NCBI RefSeq assembly: GCF_009193305.1 | Contig: NZ_WBVS01000001.1 | Location: 186,001 to 250,000, forward strand | Direction: 5' to 3' | DNA length: 64,000 nt | DNA from: Bifidobacterium cebidarum | GTDB lineage: Bacteria; Actinomycetota; Actinomycetes; Actinomycetales; Bifidobacteriaceae | Shown: positions 52,491 to 61,675 of the stretch, piece by piece | How the letters are laid out: each line of letters begins with the position of its first letter | Numbering within the stretch: position 1 is the first letter of the stretch | Made by a program: the position numbers and the translations under genes | The notes under the pieces: model-generated | What the model saw: only the letters and a program-made list of their open reading frames with translations | Databases searched by the model: none | Told to the model about the DNA's origin: nothing

Positions 52491-53018
52491 TCAGTCTTTC
52501 AGCTGCTTCTCCACCCAGTCGACAATATAGGGTGCGACCTCTTCAATCTGGTCGATGGCAACCTCGAACTCATGAGGCCCGCCATACCATGGGTCGACCA
52601 GATCAATCTGGTCCTCGCGCCCCGGCTTCGGCTTGGGCAGGTTCGGATCGAAGCTGCGGTACATATGCACTTCGGCACGCTTGCCAGACGGCAGCATACG
52701 CAGCAGCGCGCGCATATGGGAAGCGGTCATCGGCAGGAACAGGTCGGTGCGATTGATTTCGTCGCGGGAAATGCGATGGGCGAAATGATCGCGGGGAATT
52801 TCATCGCCATAGCCACGTTCGCGCAGCACGCGCACGGCACGCGGATCGATCGGATGGCTCCACTCCTCGTCTGAGACGCCGCTGGATTCCACATTCACCT
52901 TGTCGCCTAGCCCACGTTCGTCGAAAAAGTGGCGCAGGATAATCTCCCCCATGGGGGAGCGGCAAATATTGCCGGTGCACACGGTCATCACGGTATAAGG
53001 ATGGGTGGTATTGCTCAT
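52491..53018 (-). CDS. Low-molecular-weight protein-tyrosine phosphatase
   Basis: This 175-residue phosphatase has the P-loop CTGNICRS (Cys14 nucleophile, Arg20), the usual Met/Gly-containing P-loop follow-on (PMGEIILRHFF) and the general-acid Asp in DLVDPWYGG. The catalytic set is complete. It is 52 bp downstream of the dihydrofolate reductase gene on the same strand. Its targets are unknown. In actinobacteria such enzymes (PtpA/PtpB-like) act on tyrosine phosphoproteins and may regulate polysaccharide synthesis. Confidence 0.92.
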   Translation of the reverse strand: MSNTTHPYTVMTVCTGNICRSPMGEIILRHFFDERGLGDKVNVESSGVSDEEWSHPIDPRAVRVLRERGYGDEIPRDHFAHRISRDEINRTDLFLPMTASHMRALLRMLPSGKRAEVHMYRSFDPNLPKPKPGREDQIDLVDPWYGGPHEFEVAIDQIEEVAPYIVDWVEKQLKD

Positions 53019-53069
53019 CGATTACTTTCGTCTCGTATGTCGTCGTATATGCAGCCAGTGGGCCACGTA

Positions 53070-53732
53070 TCACTTGGTTTTCGTCAGCACGCAGAACCGG
53101 TAAGAAGCGATGCCGCAATCGGGGTCGGCCGGCTTGAGCCGCTCCCCCATCTCGGCTTCACGCCACAGGCCGGCCTCGACCAGCGCCTTCATATCCGGTG
53201 CGTAGGAATCGGCATCGACCTCGGCATCCAGCACTGTGATGTACGCCTTGTTGGCGAATGGCAACGCTTCAGCGAACAACTGCGCGCCACCAATCACCCA
53301 GATTTCGGAGCGATCCAGACCATCATCCGGAATCGCCTCCTGACGGGCCAAATCAAGTGCATCATCGAGGCTGGTGACCACGGTCGCGCCGGGTGCGCTG
53401 TAGAGCGGGTCGCGAGAGACCACGATATTGTCTCGATTCGGCAGCGGCCGGTACTTCAATCCCAATGATTCCCAGGTCTTGCGGCCCATGATCACCGGAT
53501 GGGAGACGGTCAGCTCCTTGAAATGCTTCATGTCTTCAGCGCAATGCCAAGGCATTCCACCGTTAAAGCCGATTGCGCCCTGGCGACCTTCTTTGTCGCG
53601 GGCTTCGGCCCAAATCATATTCACCGAGAAAGTCTTGGGAAAGTCGTCTCCCCAGTCCTCCTCATTAGCAGACAGCCCGGCAACTCCGGGCTCGGGTTCG
53701 TGATAGCCGCTACGGCTACTGTCATGCTCCAT
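53070..53732 (-). CDS. folA: Dihydrofolate reductase
   Basis: This 220-residue enzyme reduces dihydrofolate with NADPH, completing folate recycling after ThyA. Conserved features: NMIWAEARD, GFNGGMPWHCAEDMKHFKELT (substrate-binding acidic residue in AEDMKHF), VIMGRKTWESLG, LPNRDNIVVSRD and EIWVIGGAQLFAEAL. The ~35-residue polar N-terminus before the core is longer than usual, though AGGAGGAGTAAAGCGAA supports this start. It is downstream of thyA. Confidence 0.94.
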   Translation of the reverse strand: MEHDSSRSGYHEPEPGVAGLSANEEDWGDDFPKTFSVNMIWAEARDKEGRQGAIGFNGGMPWHCAEDMKHFKELTVSHPVIMGRKTWESLGLKYRPLPNRDNIVVSRDPLYSAPGATVVTSLDDALDLARQEAIPDDGLDRSEIWVIGGAQLFAEALPFANKAYITVLDAEVDADSYAPDMKALVEAGLWREAEMGERLKPADPDCGIASYRFCVLTKTK

Positions 53733-53791
53733 TTCGCTTTACTCCTCCTGGATTCAACGGAACTGGGCCTTAGTGTAGTTGATATGTCAGA

Positions 53792-53816
53792 CGGCTCCGC
53801 ACTAGTAGCGGAGCCG
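53792..53816. terminator. Hairpin between thyA and folA
   Basis: CGGCTCCGC and its exact complement form a 9 bp stem, ACTAGTA loop. Without a T-run it may only attenuate transcription from thyA into folA. Confidence 0.5.
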
Positions 53817-53837
53817 AAGGTTGCGGACTGACGACTA

Positions 53838-54710
53838 TCAGACCGCCACAGGCGCTTTGATAGTGGGGTGATGCCGGTACCCCACGATGGTGAAGTCCTC
53901 ATACCGATAATCGAAAAGCGAATCGGCCTTACGGATCTCAATCTGCGGGTACGGGTAAGGCTCACGGCTCAACTGTTCGAGCACCTGCTCGATGTGATTG
54001 TCGTAGACATGGCAGTCACCACCGGTCCAGACAAATTCTCCCGGCTCAAGGCCGGCCTGTTGCGCCATCATCAGGGTCAGCAGCGAATACGAGGCCACGT
54101 TGAACGGCACGCCCAGGAACATATCGCATGAACGCTGGTACAGCTGGCAGCTGAGCTTGCCATCGGCTACGTAGAACTGGAACAACGCATGGCACGGCGG
54201 CAGTGCCATATGCTCCACCTCAGCCGGGTTCCAAGCCGACACCACCATGCGTCGGGAATCCGGGTGGTGCTTAATCAGATCCATTACATTGGCGATCTGG
54301 TCGATGGTACGGTTCGGGTCTTCGGGCGTAGGAGCCGGCCACGAACGCCACTGCGCCCCATACACCGGGCCCAGATCACCGTTCTCATCGGCCCATTCAT
54401 CCCAGATATGCACGTTGTGTTCCTGCAACCACCGCACATTGGTGGAACCTTTGAGGAACCACAGCAACTCATATGCCAGTCCCTTGAAGAACACGGTCTT
54501 GGTCGTGAGCAACGGGAAATAGCTCGAGATATCAAATCGCATCTGCTGACCGAACAGGGAAATCGTGCCCGTGCCGGTGCGGTCGGACTTCAGCGTGCCT
54601 TCGGTCAGGATCTTGCGCACCAGGTCCTCATAGGGCATGGGGACATTGGTTTGCGGACGAGCGGGGATACGTGAACGGATTTCTGCAAGTTGTTCTTCGG
54701 TCAAAGCCAT
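53838..54710 (-). CDS. thyA: Thymidylate synthase
   Basis: This 290-residue enzyme converts dUMP to dTMP using methylene-tetrahydrofolate. The catalytic Cys is in [60 protein letters not shown] and GDCHVYDNH are diagnostic. The ATG at 54710 ([11 protein letters not shown]) is preferred over a GTG two codons upstream, but neither has a clear ribosome-binding site, so a leaderless message is possible. Operon order thyA-folA-phosphatase. Confidence 0.95.
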   Translation of the reverse strand: MALTEEQLAEIRSRIPARPQTNVPMPYEDLVRKILTEGTLKSDRTGTGTISLFGQQMRFDISSYFPLLTTKTVFFKGLAYELLWFLKGSTNVRWLQEHNVHIWDEWADENGDLGPVYGAQWRSWPAPTPEDPNRTIDQIANVMDLIKHHPDSRRMVVSAWNPAEVEHMALPPCHALFQFYVADGKLSCQLYQRSCDMFLGVPFNVASYSLLTLMMAQQAGLEPGEFVWTGGDCHVYDNHIEQVLEQLSREPYPYPQIEIRKADSLFDYRYEDFTIVGYRHHPTIKAPVAV

Positions 54711-54893
54711 GCGCACTATGGTAGCGGCAGGGGCAAGACCTCAATTCCCCATCAGCGTCATCACCGGCGTCGCCATCGGTGCCACAGCAACACGATCCTT
54801 TAGCCATTACGGGCTGATACTCCCGCAATCACGATGCTCGAGGCATAATGGAAAGGTCAATCAATGCCATGAGATGCCGTAAGGAGGCACACT

Positions 54894-55307
54894 ATGGGTA
54901 AGCGACTGTGGGTGGAGCGCAACAAGGACGGTTCATGGGACGCATTCAGCGATGATGGCGCTCACATCAAGTTCGGCAAGGATCGCGGTCAGTTCACCCC
55001 CGGCGATCTGATGAAGGTGGCTTTGGCCGGCTGCGCCGCGCTTTCCAGCCAATTCGCCATCGAGCACACGCTCGGCGAGGGCAAGGGCGCCAAGATCGTG
55101 GTGGATGGCTCCTACGACCCTGAGAACGACGCTTACACCGGTTTTGAAGAGCAGGTTGTGGTCGATGCCTCCGACGCCGGCCTTTCCGATGAGGACGCCG
55201 AAAAGCTCAAGGAACGCATCACCCGTCATATCGACAAGGGCTGCACAGTCAAGCACACCTATGTGCAGGAGACCCCTGTGCGCATGAATGTGACCATCAA
55301 GCACTAA
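54894..55307 (+). CDS. OsmC/Ohr-family peroxide-resistance protein
   Basis: This 137-residue thiol peroxidase-like protein has the two conserved Cys residues in LAGCAALSSQF and HIDKGCTVKHTY, which reduce organic hydroperoxides. AAGGAGGCACACT precedes the ATG. It is closer to OsmC/YhfA than Ohr in pattern. It is followed by a large inverted repeat and convergent with a universal stress protein gene, so both neighbours are stress-related. Confidence 0.88.
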   Translation: MGKRLWVERNKDGSWDAFSDDGAHIKFGKDRGQFTPGDLMKVALAGCAALSSQFAIEHTLGEGKGAKIVVDGSYDPENDAYTGFEEQVVVDASDAGLSDEDAEKLKERITRHIDKGCTVKHTYVQETPVRMNVTIKH

Positions 55308-55352
55308 ATCAACCAACTGACCCGATAGTCGATTCCGGTCACTGCCGAAATC

Positions 55353-55429
55353 ATCGGATAAGGGGCATGACGCTGGACCGTAAGCTTGGCCGAACGGCCT
55401 TGTGTCCAGCGTCATGCCCCTTATCTGAT
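55353..55429. repeat. 26 bp-arm inverted repeat (bidirectional terminator-like)
   Basis: Arms at 55353-55378 and 55404-55429 are complementary with one mismatch, around a 25 nt loop. The core is AAGGGGCATGACGCTGGAC. It lies between the convergent osmC and usp genes. It is unusually long for a terminator and lacks long T-runs. Confidence 0.75.
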
Positions 55430-55459
55430 GACGGTCAGTTAGCAACTGGCCTACTGGGT

Positions 55460-56497
55460 CTACTGACGCTCGGGATCGATGGTCTTCTCGATTTCCTTGG
55501 CGACTTCCGGCTCGGCCTTGTCCACCGGAATCTCCTCGACGCCGGCGATCTCCTCCAGCGACTTGGTCGGCACGTCGGCCGGCGAGCTCGGAACCGTGTC
55601 AAGACGGGATTCCGCGGCTTCAACATACTTGCGCGGCACCACATACACCGGCCCCACGGCATGCTGCAAGAGTCCCTGACTGGTGGAACCAAGCAGTAGA
55701 CCGGTGAAGCCGCCACGGCCACGGGAGCCCACCACCACAACATCATGATCGTAGCTGGCCTTGGTCAGGGCACTTACAGCCGGGCCAGAGACGATGTGCT
55801 TATTGATCTTCAGGTTCGGATGGGATTCCTGCAGCGGCTTGATACGCACCTCCAAGTCATCCTCATAGGACTTCAGCACATCGTCTTCGCCGTCGATGCC
55901 CTTCAGGTTCGGCACAGCGGAAAGCACGTCCAGTTCGGCATCCCAGCACGTGGCGAAGTCGGCGGCGATCTCCAGCGCCTTCAGACCCCACTTGGATTCG
56001 TCGGAGCCCACGGCCACCTTGGTGATCGTGTTGTTCAAATGCATCAGGTTGCCGTCGTCATCGGTGTACGGCACCACGACAATCGGGCAATACGCGTAAG
56101 CCGGCAGCGAGGAGGACGTGGTACCCAGCAGACGCTCAGCCAGACCGCCTTTGCCGCGGTTGCCGATCACAATGAGATTGTAGTTGCGGGAGAGCTCCAC
56201 GAACACCGATGCCGGGTCACCGGTGACGATCAGCGTGGCGGCCTCGACACCCTGCTCATCAGCGATGGCCTTAGCTTTGGACAGAATCTCCTGAGCATCG
56301 GAATGCGCGGCATTGTCGTCCCCCATCGCCGTGTAGGTGGCATCAAATGATACCGCTGCATAGCTGGGCAGGGAATACGCGCAGACGATCTGCAGCGTGA
56401 GTCCGGCATGCTTGGCATAGTTCGCGGCCCACCATGTTGCCTTGTAACTGGCATGCGACCCGTCAACACCGACGAGAATGGCCTTGTCGTTAATCAT
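55460..56497 (-). CDS. Universal stress protein with two Usp domains
   Basis: The 345-residue protein has two Usp folds, residues ~5-150 and ~160-300, each with the ATP-binding motif (IGNRGKGGLAERLLGTTSSSL and VGSRGRGGFTGLLLGSTSQGL, shown in part). The last ~45 residues are an acidic, Pro-rich extension. AAGGAGGTCGTC precedes the ATG. Tandem ATP-binding Usps are common in actinobacteria and linked to starvation and oxygen stress. The role here is inferred. Confidence 0.92.
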   Translation of the reverse strand: MINDKAILVGVDGSHASYKATWWAANYAKHAGLTLQIVCAYSLPSYAAVSFDATYTAMGDDNAAHSDAQEILSKAKAIADEQGVEAATLIVTGDPASVFVELSRNYNLIVIGNRGKGGLAERLLGTTSSSLPAYAYCPIVVVPYTDDDGNLMHLNNTITKVAVGSDESKWGLKALEIAADFATCWDAELDVLSAVPNLKGIDGEDDVLKSYEDDLEVRIKPLQESHPNLKINKHIVSGPAVSALTKASYDHDVVVVGSRGRGGFTGLLLGSTSQGLLQHAVGPVYVVPRKYVEAAESRLDTVPSSPADVPTKSLEEIAGVEEIPVDKAEPEVAKEIEKTIDPERQ

Positions 56498-56645
56498 GAC
56501 GACCTCCTTGAAGTTATTACGGCATCAGCACCGCATACCTTTAACAATACCCCGCAATGCTCAAGTTGGCCGGTAATAAAAACGCGGGAAAAATCACAAT
56601 CCCATCTGCCGACGCCCATAGCCGTACCCATGACGACAGATGAAT

Positions 56646-56687
56646 AAAGGCTTTGCAAGCCTCATTTCCGGGACTTGCAAAGCCTTT
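56646..56687 (-). terminator. Hairpin after the NlpC/P60-like gene
   Basis: AAAGGCTTTGCAAG and its complement form a 14 bp stem around CCTCATTTCCGGGA, placed 22 bp after the stop codon. The 56498-56709 gap holds nothing else visible. Confidence 0.7.
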
Positions 56688-56709
56688 GAAGAACAATCAA
56701 TCCGATATG

Positions 56710-57456
56710 TTACGGGATGCGCACCACAGTGGTGAGCTTGCTGGCCAGGATACCCGCCAAGGCAACGTTGCTGCCATTCCAGCCACCGTGAATGGCCTTG
56801 CCACCGCCAACATATAAGGCGACGTGATCATAGTGAAGACCGCCATTGGCGCCGTTCGTGTACTTGTAGATCAGAATATCGCCCGGCTGGAGGGAACCAT
56901 CAGTGACCACATAGCCGCCTGGCACATTGACGTATTCCTCGGGCCAGCCGTGGAAGTTAATGCCGCGAGCGGCAAGCGCCTTGGTCACCAGTGCAGTGCA
57001 GTCCATCGATCCGCCAATCAACGAATACGCACGATCGATAGAAGCCGCGGCGCCAGCGCTGGCAGTGGCCTCTGAATCGGAGTAGCTCAGCGCGGAACGG
57101 GAATTATTGCGGCTTGCCGCAGCATCGGACTGAGACTGAGACCGAGCCTGCTCGGCGGCCTTCTGAGCCGCCTCTTCCTGAGCTTTCTTCTGAGCCTCCG
57201 CATCCTTCTCGGCCTGAGATTTGGTCTGAGGAACGTTGAGACTTTCCACGTCTCCCCAGCTGGCATCATCAGCCACATCCGTGGAGGTGGCTTCAGCGGC
57301 GAAGTCCTTGCGCACCTGCGTGTATGCGGGGAAGGACTTGGTGGAGGTGACAGTCTCCTGGACCGAAGCAGCCGAAGCCGCAGGAGCAAAGGCGAACAAG
57401 CATGCAGCTGCGGCGCACACTGCCACCATAGAAGAGATTACGGAATTAGTCTTCAT
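56710..57456 (-). CDS. Secreted NlpC/P60-type peptidoglycan hydrolase
   Basis: This 248-residue exported protein has a signal peptide (residues 1-30, VCAAAACLFAFAPAASAA), a Gln/Ala-rich helical stalk (~75-115, QKKAQEEAAQKAAEQARSQS) and a C-terminal Cys peptidase domain. The catalytic Cys is in SMDCTALVTKAL and His in YDHVALYVGGGK. GTGAGGGTTCT precedes the ATG. It follows another secreted cell-wall gene on the same strand, and both probably remodel peptidoglycan at division. Confidence 0.88.
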   Translation of the reverse strand: MKTNSVISSMVAVCAAAACLFAFAPAASAASVQETVTSTKSFPAYTQVRKDFAAEATSTDVADDASWGDVESLNVPQTKSQAEKDAEAQKKAQEEAAQKAAEQARSQSQSDAAASRNNSRSALSYSDSEATASAGAAASIDRAYSLIGGSMDCTALVTKALAARGINFHGWPEEYVNVPGGYVVTDGSLQPGDILIYKYTNGANGGLHYDHVALYVGGGKAIHGGWNGSNVALAGILASKLTTVVRIP

Positions 57457-57612
57457 AGAACCCTCACCTTACACTGCACCATTCAACAAATCACGTCCAC
57501 AGCGAAATTCAAAGCTATGAGATAATGCACATTCCCCGGCGTGTCGCGCTTGCCGTCATCAATCAGATACGAACCGGCCTCGCAGCAATCAGCACTATGA
57601 AGATAGCGGACA

Positions 57613-58560
57613 TCAGTAATGAATGAACTGAAGCTTGCTGGCCTGGTCAGCGGAGAAGGTACGGCTGGAAATAACACCCAATCCCTTGACATTGGACTCG
57701 GAAACCTCAATCGAGCCGTCCGCGTTGATCTTCTCTATCACAGCTACATGCCCGTAATACGCGGCGGCACCTTCTTGACCCGGCTGGAACACCACGACGT
57801 CACCGACATGACGCGGGGTCCCATCCACCCAATATCCAAGAGCGCTGGCGGAGGAAGCCCAAGTAGTGGCGTTGCCGAACCTACTGCCGGTAGGCAGGCC
57901 CATCTGTGCACGGCGCTCATACGCATACCACGTGCACTGACCCCACGGGTACGTGTTGCCGTTGGCGCCGGTATCATGATTCGGATTGAACCCGTCCGGC
58001 ACCACATCGGCATCCTGATCGAGCAATGCGGAGACCACCGCATTCTTTGCCGCGTTACGGTTCATCAGCTTGGTATCCAAGGCACCGTCGGAATTGCTCA
58101 AGCCCCAATCACCCTCGACATCAGACTGAGTGGCCACCGACGAGGTGAGATCGGTACGAGCTTCAGAACGCGACGCGGCGCTGAGGTCACTCACCCGCTT
58201 GATTTGCGTGGTGGTCGTGGCGCTATCGGCAACAGTCAGGTCTTCATCAGTGTTGGCAAAAGCCATGGCACCGGCTGCAGTGCCCACCAGAGCGGCGAGC
58301 GACGCGGAGGCGAGAATATGGCTGCGACGTTCGGCGGCACGGGCGGCCTGCCGAATCGAACGACGGGTTTGCGGAGCGATCTCGTTGATCTTGGCAGCCA
58401 CTGCGGGGTCCAACCCCAGCACGGCTGCATCGTCGCCTGCGGACTGCACGGCGCGAACAGAGCGAATGGAATGTGTTCCCTTACCAGAGGAGAACAGCGC
58501 CTTCGCTAAGCTAAACTTCTGGCGTGTAACCTTGGCCGCTTTATGCGAAGCATGCTTCAT
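57613..58560 (-). CDS. Secreted or membrane-anchored CHAP-domain cell-wall hydrolase
   Basis: This 315-residue protein starts MKHASHKAAKVTRQKFS with AAGGAGTTTATTAGGT before it. A basic N-terminus, a hydrophobic segment (SHILASASLAALVGTAAGAM, about residues 80-105), a linker and a C-terminal CHAP domain are visible. Catalytic Cys lies in WGQCTWYAYERR and His in YYGHVAVIEKI. The N-terminal ~75 residues before the hydrophobic segment are long for a signal peptide. It is tandem with the NlpC/P60-like gene. Confidence 0.88.
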   Translation of the reverse strand: MKHASHKAAKVTRQKFSLAKALFSSGKGTHSIRSVRAVQSAGDDAAVLGLDPAVAAKINEIAPQTRRSIRQAARAAERRSHILASASLAALVGTAAGAMAFANTDEDLTVADSATTTTQIKRVSDLSAASRSEARTDLTSSVATQSDVEGDWGLSNSDGALDTKLMNRNAAKNAVVSALLDQDADVVPDGFNPNHDTGANGNTYPWGQCTWYAYERRAQMGLPTGSRFGNATTWASSASALGYWVDGTPRHVGDVVVFQPGQEGAAAYYGHVAVIEKINADGSIEVSESNVKGLGVISSRTFSADQASKLQFIHY

Positions 58561-58788
58561 ACCTAATAAACTCCTTGGTTTGGTTGACAACGGCACATCA
58601 TGATCAGGTACCGCTGTACCGACACTGCCATTTACTCTACAACGAACATGCGTCATTGAGGAATCAAACGACGAGCATATCGGCGTGTCAAACCGGTTCG
58701 ATATCCTATTTTCGACAATATGTCAATCCGGCCACCGATCATGTTCTGGCGTTATTCCCCTGTGTTGACTACCCTATTCTGCGTGACT

Positions 58789-59925
58789 ATGACAGTAAAG
58801 ATTCCCGATTCGATAAAGCCCGAAGACGGTCGTTTCGGCTCCGGCCCCAGCAAGGTGCGCCCGGAGCAGATCGCAGCACTGGATGCAGGTGCCACTACTC
58901 TGCTTGGCACCTCTCACCGTCAGCTTCCGGTAAAGCAGCTGGTCGGCTCAATCCGCGAAGGATTGCACGACTTCTTCAAGCTGCCTGACGGCTATGAGAT
59001 TGCCTTGGGCAATGGTGGCGCCAGCGCATTCTGGGAAATCGCATGCGCCTCCCTAATCACCCGGCGTGCCGCGTTCGGCACCTATGGCTCATTCAGCGCG
59101 AAGTTCGCCGCTTCCGCAGCCAACGCGCCGTTCCTTGAAGAGCCGGCTATTTTCTCGTCGGAACCCGGCACATATCGGCTTCCTGAGTTTACCGAAGGTG
59201 TGGATACCTATTGCTGGGCGCACAATGAGACCTCCACCGGTGTGGCGGCCCCGATTCATCGCGTCCACGGCAGCCAGGAGGCCGGTGCGCTGACCGTAAT
59301 CGATGGCACCAGCGCGGCCGGAGCCTTGCCTATCGACATCAGCCAGACCGATGTGTATTACTTCTCTCCGCAGAAGGCGTTCGGTTCGGACGGCGGCCTA
59401 TGGGTGGCCGTGCTTTCCCCCGCCGCCATCGAACGTGCGGCAGGCGTGGAGTCCAGCGCGCATCTCGATGGCGCGCGCCGATGGGTGCCGCCGTTCCTCT
59501 CGTTGACCAAGGCCTTGGAGAATTCCCGCAAGGACCAGACGCTGAACACTCCTTCCGTGGCGAATCTCATCATGATGGAGAACCAGGTCCGCTGGCTCAA
59601 CGACAATGGCGGCCTCGACTGGGCCACCACCCGCTGCGCCAAGTCCGCATCGCTGTTGTATTCATGGGCCGAACGCTCCGATTACGCACAACCATTCGTC
59701 TCCGATCCCGCCGCGCGCTCCCATGCGGTGGTCACCATCGATTTGGATGAGCGTGTCCAGGCCAATCAGGTACTGGCGTTGCTGCGCGAAAACGGCATTG
59801 TGGATTGCGCCGGCTACCGCAAGCTCGGCCGCAACCAGCTGCGTGTCGGCGTGTTCCCATCAGTGGAACCGTCCGATGTGGTGAGTCTGACCAAGTGCAT
59901 CGATTACGTGGTCGAGCATTTGTAA
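58789..59925 (+). CDS. serC: Phosphoserine aminotransferase
   Basis: This 378-residue PLP enzyme of serine synthesis is of the actinobacterial type: FGSGPSKVRPEQ, LGTSHRQ, GNGGASAFWE, AHNETSTGV, and PLP-lysine in YYFSPQKAFGSDGG. The start MTVKIPDSIKPEDG at 58789 is chosen by homology-like sense. No ribosome-binding site is visible and a TATTCT -10-like box lies 9-14 bases before it, so a leaderless transcript is likely. It is divergent from the CHAP gene. Confidence 0.93.
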   Translation: MTVKIPDSIKPEDGRFGSGPSKVRPEQIAALDAGATTLLGTSHRQLPVKQLVGSIREGLHDFFKLPDGYEIALGNGGASAFWEIACASLITRRAAFGTYGSFSAKFAASAANAPFLEEPAIFSSEPGTYRLPEFTEGVDTYCWAHNETSTGVAAPIHRVHGSQEAGALTVIDGTSAAGALPIDISQTDVYYFSPQKAFGSDGGLWVAVLSPAAIERAAGVESSAHLDGARRWVPPFLSLTKALENSRKDQTLNTPSVANLIMMENQVRWLNDNGGLDWATTRCAKSASLLYSWAERSDYAQPFVSDPAARSHAVVTIDLDERVQANQVLALLRENGIVDCAGYRKLGRNQLRVGVFPSVEPSDVVSLTKCIDYVVEHL

Positions 59926-60020
59926 CGCATTCGCCGGCACGACGTCCAAAGCATTCATAACGCCAAAGAAAAGTAGTAAAGAGGGGCGTTTGACGTTCCT
60001 CTTTACTACAGTCATAGACT

Positions 60021-60275
60021 ATGAAGTTTGCGCCCATCATCGATCCAGCCATTCGCAAACCCGCACCGAAGCCGGTGCGGGTTGATTTGCGTAAGGTTTT
60101 CGGCATCGGCACCGGCCTGTGGGCCGTGGCGCTTATCATCGCCCTCATCGCGCTGACCATTCATCATGGCACGGAATCGTTTGTGGTGATATGCGCCTCG
60201 GGCGTGATCATCGGCCTGCTGCTGCTGATCTGGGAGTTCTTCGATCGCTGGGATTACCGGCGGCTTGGCCTGTAG
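60021..60275 (+). CDS. DUF2530-family small membrane protein
   Basis: This 84-residue protein has a Pro-rich basic N-terminus (PAIRKPAPKPVRVDLRKVFGIG) and two helices (GLWAVALIIALIALTIHHG and FVVICASGVIIGLLLLIWEFF). It ends in the family-like WDYRRLGL. It resembles actinobacterial DUF2530. It starts 95 bp after serC and is convergent with the sensor kinase gene. Function unknown. Confidence 0.75.
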   Translation: MKFAPIIDPAIRKPAPKPVRVDLRKVFGIGTGLWAVALIIALIALTIHHGTESFVVICASGVIIGLLLLIWEFFDRWDYRRLGL

Positions 60276-60286
60276 CGGCTATCCGC

Positions 60287-61471
60287 CTATTGCGCGAGCG
60301 GCAGCGTCAGGCTAAACGTGCTTCCCTGCCCGGCCGCGCTCCACACCGAGACATCGCCATGATGCGTCAGCGCCACATGTTTGACGATGGCCAGACCAAG
60401 GCCCACGCCATCGGCCGTGCGCTCGTTCTGCGAGGCACCGCGATAGAACCGCTCGAAAATACGGCTCTGATCCTGTTTTGCTATGCCCGCTCCCTGATCA
60501 ATCACACGAATCACAGCCTGATTGCCATCTTTGGAGGCTGAAGCGGAAACACTGACCACACCATTGTCCTTGGAGTATCCGATGGCATTCTCCACCAGCT
60601 TGGTCACGGCGCTATCGATTTGATCGGCCAATCCATTGATCACCAAGGCATCATCGCCTTTGAGACGCAGCTGCACGCCAGCCCGCTCGGCTTCCGGTTC
60701 CAGACATTTGATCGTGGCACGCAGCTGTTCCATGACATTAAGCCTATTGGCCGAGGACGGCGTAATCGGCTCCTGCGCACGAATCAGCAACAGCAGGTCG
60801 GAGACCATATGGTTGAGTTTGTTGCAGCTGGATCGCACAAGCCGCGCGTCCTTGACGATCTGCTCGCTGCCGGGATCACCCTGCTCGAGCGAGTCGGCCA
60901 ATTGGGACAGCGCCTGTGTGGGCTTCAACAACTGCTCGGAGACATTGGTGATGAACGAATCACGAACCTGGCCGAAACGCACGATCTCGCTGACATCCGT
61001 GACTAGCACGATCACGAATTTCTCGCTGATACGCGCCACCGTGATCTTCAGCCAATTCGGTCGGCTCACCGACTGGGCGGTCACGTGATCGTTGCCACCG
61101 CGGTCCACCGAATAGCGGTCCGGTGTGGCAGTCGTTAAATCAAACTGGCGCTTGCCGCCGGATTTCCTGGCCTCGTGCACGGCCTCGAGCACTTTGGTGT
61201 CAATAATGGCGTCTTCCTCCACCACACCAAGTTGATAGGCCGCCGGACTTGAACGCACCACCGAATCATGTTCATCCACCACAATCGAAATGCCGGGCAG
61301 CATGGACAGCAAAGCCGCCGTGTCATCAGGCAAATCATCGATGTCATTGTCTTCACGATGGGCGAAGGACAGCGTTACGCGATGCGTGGCGATGCCCACA
61401 GCCATGGCAACAATCACAACCAGCAGAACGGCGAACAACGCGATGAGCGCAATCAGCGCTGCAAGCGGCAT
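60287..61471 (-). CDS. senX3: SenX3-like sensor histidine kinase lacking the phosphoacceptor histidine
   Basis: This 394-residue protein has one N-terminal membrane helix, a PAS-like region (~40-165) and a dimerisation/ATPase part. N-box LVENAIGYSK, G1 DQGAGIAK, F FERFYRG and G2 GVGLGLAIVKH are intact. The H-box reads FITNVSEQLLKPTQAL where related sensors have NVSHELKTP, so the His is Glu (codon 60935-60937). The start at 61471 was chosen over 61480 for ribosome-binding spacing. It is divergent from phoU, matching phosphate sensing, but no response regulator lies in the window. Confidence 0.85.
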   Translation of the reverse strand: MPLAALIALIALFAVLLVVIVAMAVGIATHRVTLSFAHREDNDIDDLPDDTAALLSMLPGISIVVDEHDSVVRSSPAAYQLGVVEEDAIIDTKVLEAVHEARKSGGKRQFDLTTATPDRYSVDRGGNDHVTAQSVSRPNWLKITVARISEKFVIVLVTDVSEIVRFGQVRDSFITNVSEQLLKPTQALSQLADSLEQGDPGSEQIVKDARLVRSSCNKLNHMVSDLLLLIRAQEPITPSSANRLNVMEQLRATIKCLEPEAERAGVQLRLKGDDALVINGLADQIDSAVTKLVENAIGYSKDNGVVSVSASASKDGNQAVIRVIDQGAGIAKQDQSRIFERFYRGASQNERTADGVGLGLAIVKHVALTHHGDVSVWSAAGQGSTFSLTLPLAQ

Positions 61472-61675
61472 CTGTATCATGCCTTATATTCTTCCACACG
61501 CCGAAGGTCATTACTGTTCATTGCTGCGGCGCGCCGCTAATATGAATAACGAGTGAACGACCCAATGAACAGTTGAACAACTTGAGGTTGCGTTTAACTA
61601 CGTTGATGTAGTGCGCATGAGTTGGAATAATAAACTGGTACAGGTTGCAACAAGCAAGCATGAAAGGCTAGAGAA

